Part shown: positions 15,885 through 24,290 of the stretch, in pieces | Layout of the letters: each line of letters begins with the position of its first letter | Numbering within the stretch: position 1 is the stretch's first letter | Assembly (NCBI RefSeq): GCF_016836705.1 | Contig: NZ_JAFCGY010000001.1 | Coordinates: forward strand, 868,001-932,000 | Source: Mesorhizobium caraganae | Lineage (GTDB): Bacteria > Pseudomonadota > Alphaproteobacteria > Rhizobiales > Rhizobiaceae | DNA length: 64,000 bases | Direction: 5' to 3' | Notes under the pieces: model-generated | Database searches by the model: none | Told to the model about the DNA's origin: nothing | Seen by the model: the letters and a program-made list of their open reading frames with translations, nothing else | Made by a program: the position numbers and the translations under genes

Positions 15885-17003
15885 TCAAGTCTGAAACAAG
15901 CCTTTGACTGCTTGAAGGCCCGATGCACTTGGAGCGACCATCGCCATTGCCTGGCTCGAGAGTCCAAGATGGTCTTTCAACACCGCATTGACGATCGAGC
16001 GGGCATCGGTGGTAACCGCCAAGTCGGTCCCCTCGTGAAGCTGATCTGCCGCCAATCCGGGCCAGCGACCCGCGATCCGCCCCCCGGCTATCGCACCACC
16101 CATCAAGAACGCTACGCTGGCACTGCCATGGTCGGTGCCGCCTTGTTCGTTGAAGTGGGCAGAGCGCCCAAATTCCGTAATGCCGAGCACAACGGTTTGG
16201 CGCCAGATTGCGGCTGCCGCTTCCGAGAACGCGACGACACCGCGCGCCAATGTCCCAAGGGTCGCCGAAAGACGCTCTCCCTGAGCAACGTGGGTATCGA
16301 TGCCGTCCAACTGCAGCAGGGCCACGCGCGGACCGTCCGGCCTGGACAGCGCCTGCGCCGCGGAGGTCGCCGCTGCGGCAAAGCTGGCGGCACTCAGCGC
16401 ATGTCGCCGCGCAAGCAATGTCTGCACCGCGTCTCCGGCTGAACCGGACGCCTCACCGAGGCAAAGGCGGGCGATGTCCAGTCCCGGATTGGCCAACACA
16501 AGATCCAAAAGCGCGTCATTTGGCAGGTCGGCCGGCGCTACACGCCAGATGGCTTGCCTTCCTTGCGACAGCACCGAAGCGGCTCTTCCTGGCCAGCCAA
16601 AATCGCCGCCGTCGACATCGCCGTCGAACAGGACCCTCTGCGCGGCGTCATGCGATTTCCCGATACCCGGGATGCCCGTCGCGGGCAGGATCAGCAATTC
16701 GCCGGCCGAATAGAACCGAGCAAGAGGTTCCAGCGCGGGATGAAGCGCAAACAGCGGATCAAGCTTCACACCGAACGCGTCGTCGGAGTTGTCAAGTTCT
16801 CTCGCCCTGCCTCGCACCCGCCGGAAATCCGGATCACCATGGGGCGGCAGCGCGGCCAGCGCATCAAGTCCGCCCCGAAGGTGGACGACCAGCAGTCGCG
16901 GGTGGCTGTCGCCGGCAAAAACCGCCGAAGCAAGCCCTGCGCTGGTCGCAAACAGCGAGGTAAGACCCAAACCCTGGAGGGCCGTGCGGCGCGTCAATTG
17001 CAT
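15885..17003 (-). CDS. Tat-exported DUF1501 protein
   Basis: The 372-residue protein starts with a twin-arginine signal (LTRRTALQGLGL, then a hydrophobic stretch to AVFA). The mature protein begins RLLVVHLRGGLDALAALPPHGDPDFRRVRG, the typical opening of DUF1501 proteins (sulfatase/alkaline-phosphatase-like fold). It retains ITEFGRSAHFNEQGGTDHG, the conserved C-terminal metal-site region (EFGRT..N..GTDHG). The product should be periplasmic or extracytoplasmic. Its first 10 bases overlap the end of the subtilase gene, so the two are co-translated. DUF1501 proteins usually pair with DUF1800 proteins; the pairing with a peptidase here is unusual. Confidence 0.87.
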   Translation of the reverse strand: MQLTRRTALQGLGLTSLFATSAGLASAVFAGDSHPRLLVVHLRGGLDALAALPPHGDPDFRRVRGRARELDNSDDAFGVKLDPLFALHPALEPLARFYSAGELLILPATGIPGIGKSHDAAQRVLFDGDVDGGDFGWPGRAASVLSQGRQAIWRVAPADLPNDALLDLVLANPGLDIARLCLGEASGSAGDAVQTLLARRHALSAASFAAAATSAAQALSRPDGPRVALLQLDGIDTHVAQGERLSATLGTLARGVVAFSEAAAAIWRQTVVLGITEFGRSAHFNEQGGTDHGSASVAFLMGGAIAGGRIAGRWPGLAADQLHEGTDLAVTTDARSIVNAVLKDHLGLSSQAMAMVAPSASGLQAVKGLFQT

Positions 17004-18343
17004 TTCGGATAGTCCGGATCAGAGACGTCCGGCGTTCCGGGCGTCGAAAATCCAAGCTGATCGGCATTTGGGATCACACCCTTTTTGATCGGGACCTCCT
17101 GCAAATTCGGAGTGGGCCGGGCCAGCAGTCCCGCCAGGACTGGAGCGGCAAGGGACGTCCCCGAACAGATATTCTGTCTTAGCTTGTGGGTGTTGTTTGT
17201 ACTCCGCCAAAGCACCGGGACGCCGACGCCGGGCTCGGACATGGCCGCGCCAAAAGCGCCGCCATTCCAAAGCACATCACACCACCCGTTTGAAACGGTG
17301 CTGCACGCGCCGGTGCCGGTGCCGGTGACATAAGTGCTGTCGGATGCCGAGACACTTTGGATGAAGCCTTGCGTCGGGTTTGGAGAAAAATATTCCGACG
17401 CATTGGCGGGGAAAAAGGACTGTACCCACGACGCCTCGTCGTCGTCCCGCGCATTGCCCGCCGCAATCACAATGCGGACCTGCTTGTTTGCGATCGCAAA
17501 CAGCAGCTTGTCCATCTGACCAAGCAGGTCCAATTGGCCACCCTTCCTCGCGGTCTCCAAGAACTGCGCGCCCCAGCTGATGTTCAGGATTTGGCCGGCG
17601 GACGCATGATCACTGACATATTGCAGGGCGACAAGCGGCGGCCCGACGATCTTCGACTTATTATCCTCAAACGCCTTGACAATCTTGAGCGGCACCCCGG
17701 GGCTGACCCCAACGATGCCAAGGAATTGACCGCTTGTTGCACCTGGCACACGCTTTCCGCCAATGATCCCTGCAACCATCGTGCCGTGACCTTGAGTGTC
17801 TGGCGCGCCGGTGGTCGTGCTGCAGGTAGTGGTCATACAGTCGATCCGTTCCGAAATATTGAGAAGCCCTTTTGTGACGACGTCGTCGTCGACGCCGCTA
17901 TCGATGATCCAGACCGCGGACCCGTTGGTCACAGGACTGGGCGACCCGACGACTCTGCAAACGCTCGGCGGCACGAGCTTGTCACCCGTCACAGGCTCTA
18001 GCCGGCTACGTGCTTCGCAACCGCCATCCGCGAACAGGCTTACTTCCGGGGAGTCCGGTTCCTCGTACCCTTCGGATAGAAGCTTGTTCGCTTCCTCATC
18101 GGTAAAGCTTCCAGTGACCAGGCTAAATCCCAGGTCCGGCATGTCGACGGCCTGCAGGGGGTCCCCCGACAGATTCATCTTGTTCAGGCTGGCGATAACC
18201 GATCCAAATCTGTCCTTGTCCGCAAGTGGCGCGATGAATGTGTGTTGCGTTACTTGCGGCCCGTCCGGGTCTTCGTCCGCGTGCACGATCGTGGCCGCGG
18301 AAAATGTGGCGGCGAGAAAAGTCACAAGCCAGGCGAACCTCAT
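16994..18343 (-). CDS. Secreted S8 (subtilisin-type) serine peptidase
   Basis: About 449 residues. MRFAWLVTFLAATFSAATIVHA is a Sec signal. Residues about 25-130 look like a propeptide/N-terminal domain. The S8 triad is complete: Asp in WIIDSGVDDD (about 148), His in GHGTMVAGIIGG (about 186) and Ser in SGTSLAAPVLAGLLA (about 397). The oxyanion Asn is in IVIAAGNARDDD (about 297). A GGGGGG ribosome site supports the ATG at 18343; the frame extends 46 codons upstream without a match. First gene of a two-gene unit with the DUF1501 gene, divergent from the low-GC gene at 18508. Confidence 0.92.
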   Translation of the reverse strand: MRFAWLVTFLAATFSAATIVHADEDPDGPQVTQHTFIAPLADKDRFGSVIASLNKMNLSGDPLQAVDMPDLGFSLVTGSFTDEEANKLLSEGYEEPDSPEVSLFADGGCEARSRLEPVTGDKLVPPSVCRVVGSPSPVTNGSAVWIIDSGVDDDVVTKGLLNISERIDCMTTTCSTTTGAPDTQGHGTMVAGIIGGKRVPGATSGQFLGIVGVSPGVPLKIVKAFEDNKSKIVGPPLVALQYVSDHASAGQILNISWGAQFLETARKGGQLDLLGQMDKLLFAIANKQVRIVIAAGNARDDDEASWVQSFFPANASEYFSPNPTQGFIQSVSASDSTYVTGTGTGACSTVSNGWCDVLWNGGAFGAAMSEPGVGVPVLWRSTNNTHKLRQNICSGTSLAAPVLAGLLARPTPNLQEVPIKKGVIPNADQLGFSTPGTPDVSDPDYPKCN

Positions 18344-18507
18344 GGATCCCCCCCATCTGCTGGTCGACTGACTGGCAGCATGCTCCCAATAGCTCTTTCT
18401 GTCCACGGCAAAGCTTTGGAGGCGAACCGTTTGAGGCTCTTCTTGCGGCCAAAGAAAAAGCAGCCTAGGTTGTTCTCGCACGCCTCAAAGCGCGGGGAGC
18501 AACGGTT

Positions 18508-19086
18508 GTGCCCAAGGTGAAACTCAAGCAGGGCCGACAGGCCCAGGAGATTGGCGCGGCGCTCGTGGGAGCCTGGCTGAAGGCTTTACCGCCCGCATTC
18601 ACGGCGACTGTATCGGCGGTAGTTTCGACAAGTCCTTTGCGTATAACCGTCGACATACCGAACGCCTTCACGGTTAATGACGTCATAGCTCTGCGCACTG
18701 GAGATAAAAATGGCGGTCTTCGAAGTGTGAGGGTAGGACAGATCACAGGCACTACGGGAAAAACCTTGCGTGTCGTTGATCTTGGCGGTGTCGATATCGA
18801 CTACAAAGGCAAGAGCTTGCTGAATGGCGTAGTGTCGAAAGTAAAAGACCTGAATGACGCTACTCTTCTAAGCGAACTTAAGATTGTGCTGGAGCAGATC
18901 GTCGACGCGAAAGTGAAACTGGTGTGCGATGCCCCAACGGAGCTGACTGTGGTCCTGCCGGCCCTGCCGGAAGGCGTTGTCACGCGCGAGGACCTGATAG
19001 GTTACCTGGGGACGTACCACAACAACGCACAGGGTCGGCACTATCATGACGAGCTTGCGTCCGCGGTCCTTTTCGGCTGCCGATAG
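18508..19086 (+). CDS. Orphan 192-residue protein of low GC
   Basis: The GTG start has GGGGAG eight bases upstream. The protein begins MPKVKLKQGRQAQEIGAALV. It has an amphipathic N-terminal helix, a central stretch rich in alternating Val/Thr/Ile likely to be beta-strand (about 35-90), a helical part (about 115-140) and a C-terminus ending HYHDELASAVLFGCR. No signal peptide or known domain is recognised. Codon use differs from the neighbours: 18841-18900 is 26 G+C of 60, far below the surroundings, suggesting acquisition. It is divergent from the subtilase (165-base gap) and convergent with the cyclase (12-base gap). Confidence 0.72.
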   Translation: MPKVKLKQGRQAQEIGAALVGAWLKALPPAFTATVSAVVSTSPLRITVDIPNAFTVNDVIALRTGDKNGGLRSVRVGQITGTTGKTLRVVDLGGVDIDYKGKSLLNGVVSKVKDLNDATLLSELKIVLEQIVDAKVKLVCDAPTELTVVLPALPEGVVTREDLIGYLGTYHNNAQGRHYHDELASAVLFGCR

Positions 19087-19098
19087 CAAACTTCAATA

Positions 19099-20889
19099 TC
19101 AGTTCGGCAGCCCGGCGGCGAGCAGCCCTTTGAGCAGCGTGGCCCGATCCTCTTCCAGGCGATAGGGCTCCTTGGCGACGAATCGACTGCAGGAAAAGCT
19201 GGGCGTACCTGCCAACACGCGAGCCGCATACAACTTTGCGTCGCTGTCCCGGCCAAGCGCCGAGCTCGAAGCGGCCATGTAGGCCGTAACCCATGTCGGC
19301 ATTGTCGACGAACGGCTCAAAGCGACCAACGCCTGCTCGGGCCGGCCCGCAATGAAGTGGACGATGCCGCGAAACGGCCAATACCAGGATGGTTCATAAA
19401 GAGGATCGAGCACCTGCGCCCGCTCGAACCATTGCATGGCGCGATCCGGTTCGCCGCAAAATGTGTAGAGAGTGCCGAGATAGGAAACCTGCTCGGGATC
19501 GTTCGGATTGAGGTAGAGGGCCCGTGCGTAGAGTTGCCCGGCGACGTCGAAGTCTCGCCGGTGCAGCAGCACCCAGCCGAGAATGTTGAGGCAAACCGGA
19601 TCGTTGGCGGAGAGCGCCACCGCCTTCTTGGCAATTGCGTGCGCCTCGTCGAGCAAGGCATCGGAAGATCCCATGTCGCGAAACCATTCCAGCTGCTTGT
19701 AGTGAGCCAGCTTGGCGTAGGCGCGCCCATAGGTCGGATCGAGGTCGATGGCGCGCTGATACCATTGCCTGGCTTCCGCTTCGCACGCGAGGTCGCCTAG
19801 CGGCAGGGCATTGCCGCGCAGCACGCACTCATAGGCCGCCAGATTGGCCGGCGGCTTGCGCCGCGCCTTCTCCGCACCCGCTGCCTTGAGGCGCCCGATG
19901 ACTGTGCCCACGATCTTGCGGACCAGTTCGTCCTGCACATCGAAAATGTCCTGATCGTCGCTGTCATAATGCTCGGCCCAAACGTCGCCGCCGGACGTTG
20001 CGTCAACCAGTTCGCACGACAGGCGGATACGCTTCCCCATCCTGCGGATTCGCCCCGCAAGCTCGAAATCGAGCCCGATATCCGAGACCAGCTTTGGCAG
20101 CTCCACATCCTTGAGCCGCATCGAGGTATGATATGACGCGACGGAGAGCTGCGTGAACCGCGTCAGCTCGGTGATGACGTCTTCCGTGAACCCTTCGCTG
20201 AAATAGGGTTCCACGCCGCCGGTGCTGACAAATGGGCGGACCAGGATCGATGGCGTGTTCGAGCCCGAAATCTCGGCGCCGATGCTCGGCGAGGGGCTCT
20301 CGGGTCTGTGAATAAGCGAGTAGACCGCCACGGGTCGGGGAATGTTCTTGAGCAGGAAGTCACCGCAATATTCGAAGGGCAATTGCAGCCCCGCGCGGAC
20401 CTCCTCATGCACTTTTGCCGAAAGGCAAATGCCTCCGGGAGCTGCGATCTGTTCAAGGCGTGCAGCCACGTTGACGCCGTCGCCGAACACGTCTCCGTCG
20501 CCGTCGACGATAATGTCGCCGAAATTTATGCCCATCCGAAGCGACAGACCGGGCGACGGCCGCTCGGGGCTTGCGAGATAGGCCTGGATAGCCACCCCAC
20601 ACCGGACCGCTTCGACCGCACTGAGGAACTCCGCTACGATACCGTCGCCGGTGTTCTTTACAACGCGGCCGTCATGCCGATGAACGTAGCCCGGGATCTC
20701 GTCGTGCATCAGCGCTCGGACGCGGGTAAACGTTCCTTCCTCGTCTTCCGCCATTTGTTGCGAATAGCCGACCACGTCTGCGACCACGATCGCAGTCAGG
20801 CGTCGCTTCAGCGTGCCGTTGTTTGCGGTCAATCCAGGCTTTGGGGTCAATCCATACCTCGGGTCGGACGTCCGAACGTACTTTAGCAC
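19099..20889 (-). CDS. Class III adenylate/guanylate cyclase with TPR region
   Basis: The 596-residue protein has an N-terminal class III cyclase domain (about 30-195). It carries metal-binding Asp38 (VADVVGYS) and Asp82 (NTGDGIV), and the transition-state Asn140/Arg144 in GVNVAARLEQ. Lys78 precedes the GDG. All key residues are present, so it should be active. Residues about 210-345 are a TolB-like linker of the kind common in these proteins (SEGFTEDVITELTRF...). Residues about 350-580 are tetratricopeptide repeats. There are no membrane segments, so it is cytosolic. Rhizobia carry many such paralogues. It is divergent from ycaO, 59 bases apart. Confidence 0.9.
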   Translation of the reverse strand: MLKYVRTSDPRYGLTPKPGLTANNGTLKRRLTAIVVADVVGYSQQMAEDEEGTFTRVRALMHDEIPGYVHRHDGRVVKNTGDGIVAEFLSAVEAVRCGVAIQAYLASPERPSPGLSLRMGINFGDIIVDGDGDVFGDGVNVAARLEQIAAPGGICLSAKVHEEVRAGLQLPFEYCGDFLLKNIPRPVAVYSLIHRPESPSPSIGAEISGSNTPSILVRPFVSTGGVEPYFSEGFTEDVITELTRFTQLSVASYHTSMRLKDVELPKLVSDIGLDFELAGRIRRMGKRIRLSCELVDATSGGDVWAEHYDSDDQDIFDVQDELVRKIVGTVIGRLKAAGAEKARRKPPANLAAYECVLRGNALPLGDLACEAEARQWYQRAIDLDPTYGRAYAKLAHYKQLEWFRDMGSSDALLDEAHAIAKKAVALSANDPVCLNILGWVLLHRRDFDVAGQLYARALYLNPNDPEQVSYLGTLYTFCGEPDRAMQWFERAQVLDPLYEPSWYWPFRGIVHFIAGRPEQALVALSRSSTMPTWVTAYMAASSSALGRDSDAKLYAARVLAGTPSFSCSRFVAKEPYRLEEDRATLLKGLLAAGLPN

Positions 20890-20948
20890 ATTTGCATGAT
20901 GCTATCGCGCATGGCAGCGTGTAAACTGCTGCACCAAGAGCTTCGGGC

Positions 20949-22217
20949 GTGCGACAGAGCGAAATCCGTTCAGAAGCGCTCGCAACGCGAAAGATACGCA
21001 CATTCGAGGTCTGCGTGGGGTCTAGTCTTCTCTATGGCCCGGTGGTGATCTCGGACCCATTGCTCGGCTGTCCTCTCACGGTGGCCGCCGGCCGCGTTCG
21101 CGCCGCCAGGGATGGCGATGAGAGCACTTACTTCGTGTCCGGTTGGGGCACGACAGTCGAGCAGGCGCTGCAAGGCTGCCTTTATGAGGCGGACGAGACC
21201 CACTTCGCCCAGATCATTCCCGAGGGGCGACTTCTCCGGTCGTGTGCCGATGCGATTCATGGGCGGGTCGTCGAGCCGCCCGGCATCCTTCTTTTCAGCG
21301 AAGAGCAATATGACCGGCGAGAGGCCGGGAACCGACAACCCCGCAACATGGTTCCGGCCCGCTGGGATAGATCCGCGCCTGAAGACTGGATCCTGAGTGA
21401 CGACAAGCTCGGTACGGAGCAAGCCTGGGTGCCCGCGGGGTTGTGTTTCCTCGGATATGATCCCGGTGGCAAGCAATCATCTTTGCCGGCTGCCGACTCC
21501 AACGGACTTGCGCTGGGCGCCAACCCTGAGGACGCTGCGATGAGCGCACTTCTCGAGCTGATAGAGCGAGATGCGACCTCCATCTGGTGGTACAATCGAC
21601 TTGTTTTGCCTCGAATCGATCCGAAGTCGATGGCAAGCGACACCGTATCTTCTTACGAGGACTGGCTTCGGCACCAAGGTCGTGAATTGCGGCTTTTGCG
21701 CCTTACGCTGGATTTGGCGGTGCCGATAGTCGCGGCAATCTCCAGCGACAGGTCCGGCCGGTGTCCGGCGATGGGATTTGCGGCAGGCGCATCGTGGTCA
21801 GCGGCTGCCACAAGGGCGGTTGGCGAGCTTGCTCAATGCGAAGCGAACCTTGCTCTGCTCTCCCAACAGGCGCAGCAACAGGGAACGACCCGCTTTACGC
21901 CCGGAGCGCGGAAACTTTATCGCTGGCATCGAGAGACGGATCTGGGGCTGTGTCCATATTTGCAGGGTGGCGGCCCTGCCTGCGCGGATGAAACGACACT
22001 TGACTACGCCTCATGCGTCAAACTCTGCCACGAACGAAACCTGGAAATATTCGCCGTCATCCTGATGCAGGATGAGCAGCGGTCCCTTGTCCGCATGTTC
22101 GCTCCCGGCTTGCGTTCGACCAAACCGAGGTTTGGTCCGGGCAGGCTCTATTCTGTTCCAGGCACTCTTGGCCTCGGGCCTGCGAGCTCCATATGCCGAG
22201 ACCCTTTCCCGTTTTAG
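20949..22217 (+). CDS. Stand-alone YcaO-domain protein
   Basis: YcaO enzymes use ATP to activate a peptide backbone amide, forming azolines, thioamides or amidines. The 422-residue protein shows the family's ATP-binding segments: GWGTTVEQALQGCLYEADE (about 65-83), ALGANPEDAAMSALLELIER (188-207), then DA, and AVGELAQCEANL (290-301). It ends RDPFPF, recalling the proline-rich C-terminus of azoline-forming YcaOs. The start is GTG 20949 with a weak upstream site. No ThiF/E1-like, TfuA, dehydrogenase or obvious precursor peptide gene adjoins it. Its 3' end is 12 bases from a convergent LysR gene. Substrate unknown. Confidence 0.88.
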   Translation: MRQSEIRSEALATRKIRTFEVCVGSSLLYGPVVISDPLLGCPLTVAAGRVRAARDGDESTYFVSGWGTTVEQALQGCLYEADETHFAQIIPEGRLLRSCADAIHGRVVEPPGILLFSEEQYDRREAGNRQPRNMVPARWDRSAPEDWILSDDKLGTEQAWVPAGLCFLGYDPGGKQSSLPAADSNGLALGANPEDAAMSALLELIERDATSIWWYNRLVLPRIDPKSMASDTVSSYEDWLRHQGRELRLLRLTLDLAVPIVAAISSDRSGRCPAMGFAAGASWSAAATRAVGELAQCEANLALLSQQAQQQGTTRFTPGARKLYRWHRETDLGLCPYLQGGGPACADETTLDYASCVKLCHERNLEIFAVILMQDEQRSLVRMFAPGLRSTKPRFGPGRLYSVPGTLGLGPASSICRDPFPF

Positions 22218-22229
22218 CGCCGAAACCAG

Positions 22230-23141
22230 CTAGCGCAGGGCCGCAACCGGACGCCGCGCTTCCTTCGGCCGGGCGACAGAGCCATGCAGAATGCCGCCGA
22301 TGTTTGCGACCAGAAACGCGGCCAGGTCGCGCGCCGGCGCATCCAGCCGTCGTGAGGGCGCGATCAACGCCAGCTCCGACGGCGGCTGCTCGGCAAAACC
22401 GTCGGCAGCGGTGAGCAGGCGGTGCTCGGGAAGCACCGCATCCACCGGCAGCAGGCTGATGCCCAGCCCCGACGCCACCGCCGCCTGCACGCCGATCAGC
22501 CCCTGGCTTGTATAGGCGATGCGCCACATCCGCCCTGTCGCCTCGATCGCGCGCGTCGCCCGTTGCCGGTAGATGCAGCCTTGCGGAAACATGGCGAGCG
22601 GCACGGGGTCGGCGTCGAGCGCCCCGGACGCGCCGGCCACCCAGACCAGCGTCTCCTCCCAGCGCCCCAGGCAAGGCGCGTCGCCAGGTTCGCGCTTGAT
22701 CAGCGCCAGATCGATCTCGCCATTGTCGAGCAGACGCCGCAGCTCGAAACTCCAGCCGCTCACGGTGTCGAGCCGCAGGTGCGGCGACGCCCGGGAAAAA
22801 CCCGACAGCAGGTCGATCAGCCGCCGGCCGGCAAAGTCTTCCGGCACGCCGAGCCGCACCGTCTTCGGCGCCGCGGGCTGCCGCAAGGCCGCTTCCGCCT
22901 CGGCCGAGATCGACAGCAGCCGGCGCGCATAGCCGAGCAACACTTCGCCCTCTTCGGTGACCTGTACGCCGCCCGGCGCGCGCTCGCGCACCAGCAGGCT
23001 GTGGCCGACGCTGTCCTCCAGCCGCTTGATCTGCTGGCTGATGGTCGATTGCGTCAGGTGCACGCGCTCCGCCGCGCGCGTAAACCCGCCGGTTTCGACC
23101 ACCGCGACGAAGCTGCGCAACAGATCGAGATCCAGCTCCAT
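22230..23141 (-). CDS. LysR-family transcriptional regulator
   Basis: About 303 residues. The N-terminal winged helix-turn-helix LLRSFVAVVETGGFTRAAER...TQSTISQQIKRLE is canonical, followed by a LysR substrate-binding domain (VRLGVPEDFAGRRLIDLL to RDLAAFLVANIG). The ATG at 23141 (MELDLDLL) was chosen; a GTG four codons upstream with AGGA is an alternative. It is divergent from the haloacid-dehalogenase-like gene (93 bases between starts), which is its likely target by the usual LysR arrangement (inference). Confidence 0.9.
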   Translation of the reverse strand: MELDLDLLRSFVAVVETGGFTRAAERVHLTQSTISQQIKRLEDSVGHSLLVRERAPGGVQVTEEGEVLLGYARRLLSISAEAEAALRQPAAPKTVRLGVPEDFAGRRLIDLLSGFSRASPHLRLDTVSGWSFELRRLLDNGEIDLALIKREPGDAPCLGRWEETLVWVAGASGALDADPVPLAMFPQGCIYRQRATRAIEATGRMWRIAYTSQGLIGVQAAVASGLGISLLPVDAVLPEHRLLTAADGFAEQPPSELALIAPSRRLDAPARDLAAFLVANIGGILHGSVARPKEARRPVAALR

Positions 23142-23234
23142 TCGAATTTCCACTTGATCCTATCGCAACATTTAATTTTCAAATGACTGAAATCGCTGCC
23201 AGTGTCCAGCCAACTTCCCCTGAGGTATCTCCAA

Positions 23235-23936
23235 ATGGCATTGAACGGGCCGCGCCCGACCTGGCTGACATTCGATTGCTACGGAACGCTGATCCAGTGG
23301 GATGAAGGCCTGATGGCGGCGATGGAAACGATCCTCGCGCGCAAGGGCCGCAAGATAGAAGCGAGGGACTTCATCCCCATCTATGACCGGCACGAGCACG
23401 AGCTCGAGCACACCAGGCCGCATTTGTCCTTCGCCGACGTCACCGCAAAGGCCTTGCGGCTGGCGCTGCGGGAGTTCTCGCTCGAAGCGGCGCCCGACGA
23501 CGCGGAACTGCTGACCTCGTCGATCGGCAAGATGCCGCCATTTCCCGAAGTCGTCGCGACGCTGCGCCGGCTAAAGGATGCCGGCTTCAAGCTGGCGATC
23601 ATCTCCAACACCGATGACGCCATCATCGCCGGCAACGTCGCGCAGCTCGGCGGATCGATCGACCGGGTCATCACCGCCGAGCAGGCACAGGCCTACAAGC
23701 CGTCGCGGCAGATTTTCGAACATGCCTGGCGAACCCTCGGTGTGACCAGGGACGAGCTTGTGCACATCTGCGCCAGCCCGCATCTCGACCTGGCCGCCGC
23801 GCGCGATCTCAAATTCCGCGCCGTGTGGGTCGACCGCGGCACCGGCCGCCGCCCGCCGCCCGACTACCAGCCGGACGCGGTCGCCCACGGCCTGGATGAC
23901 GTGCCCGGGTTGTTCGAAGCCGCAGGCTGGCTTTAA
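23235..23936 (+). CDS. HAD hydrolase, haloacid dehalogenase type II-like
   Basis: The 233-residue protein belongs to the HAD superfamily. Motif I is LTFDCYGTLIQWD (nucleophile Asp14); motif II is IISNTDD; the lysine is in QAYKPSRQIFEH; and motif III is HICASPHLDLAAARDLKFRAVWVDR. The DCYGT form and overall length match 2-haloacid dehalogenase-type proteins rather than sugar phosphatases. The ATG 23235 has GAGG nine bases upstream; the upstream in-frame GTG (23202) has no clear site. It is probably controlled by the divergent LysR. The natural substrate is uncertain. Confidence 0.87.
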   Translation: MALNGPRPTWLTFDCYGTLIQWDEGLMAAMETILARKGRKIEARDFIPIYDRHEHELEHTRPHLSFADVTAKALRLALREFSLEAAPDDAELLTSSIGKMPPFPEVVATLRRLKDAGFKLAIISNTDDAIIAGNVAQLGGSIDRVITAEQAQAYKPSRQIFEHAWRTLGVTRDELVHICASPHLDLAAARDLKFRAVWVDRGTGRRPPPDYQPDAVAHGLDDVPGLFEAAGWL

Positions 23937-23982
23937 GGCCCGGTAGGCGCGCACGAGGCGCGTCACCTCAGGGGTGACGGCC

Positions 23983-24059
<77 letters not shown>

Positions 24060-24220
24060 CTTCAGGGAACCTGAAAACGAACCAGCCGATAGGCCGGCCA
24101 GCAACGGCTTCTTAGCGGAAGCCGTGGCGGGCTTCAACGGGCAATTGGAGGGGCGACGCGAACTTGGCTCGGCCCCCGGCAAGGGTTTGGCCGCATTGTG
24201 CCGCATCCTGCCGCATCCTG

Positions 24221-24290
24221 CCCTTCGCAGGCTCAGGGCGTTCGTAATTCAAAAAGCCAAGCAATTGGCTTTTTGTCCGCTACGCGGACC
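24221..24290 (-). repeat. Family E repeat with perfect double hairpin, terminator-like
   Basis: AAAAAGCCAA-GCAA-TTGGCTTTTT (24251-24274, 10-bp perfect stem flanked by A/T runs) is followed directly by GTCCGC-TAC-GCGGAC (24275-24289). The A/T-run stem is a good bidirectional intrinsic terminator and lies just past the DUF1003 stop. The same unit, including the preceding CCCTTCGC-GGCTCAGGGCG, recurs at about 29665-29733. The rest of 24060-24220 shows no gene. Confidence 0.7.

Noticed and set aside
18508..19086. Calling the orphan protein the YcaO precursor peptide
   Set aside because: At 192 residues with a mostly folded-looking sequence and a cyclase gene in between, there is no leader/core pattern to support it; kept only as a hypothesis to test.
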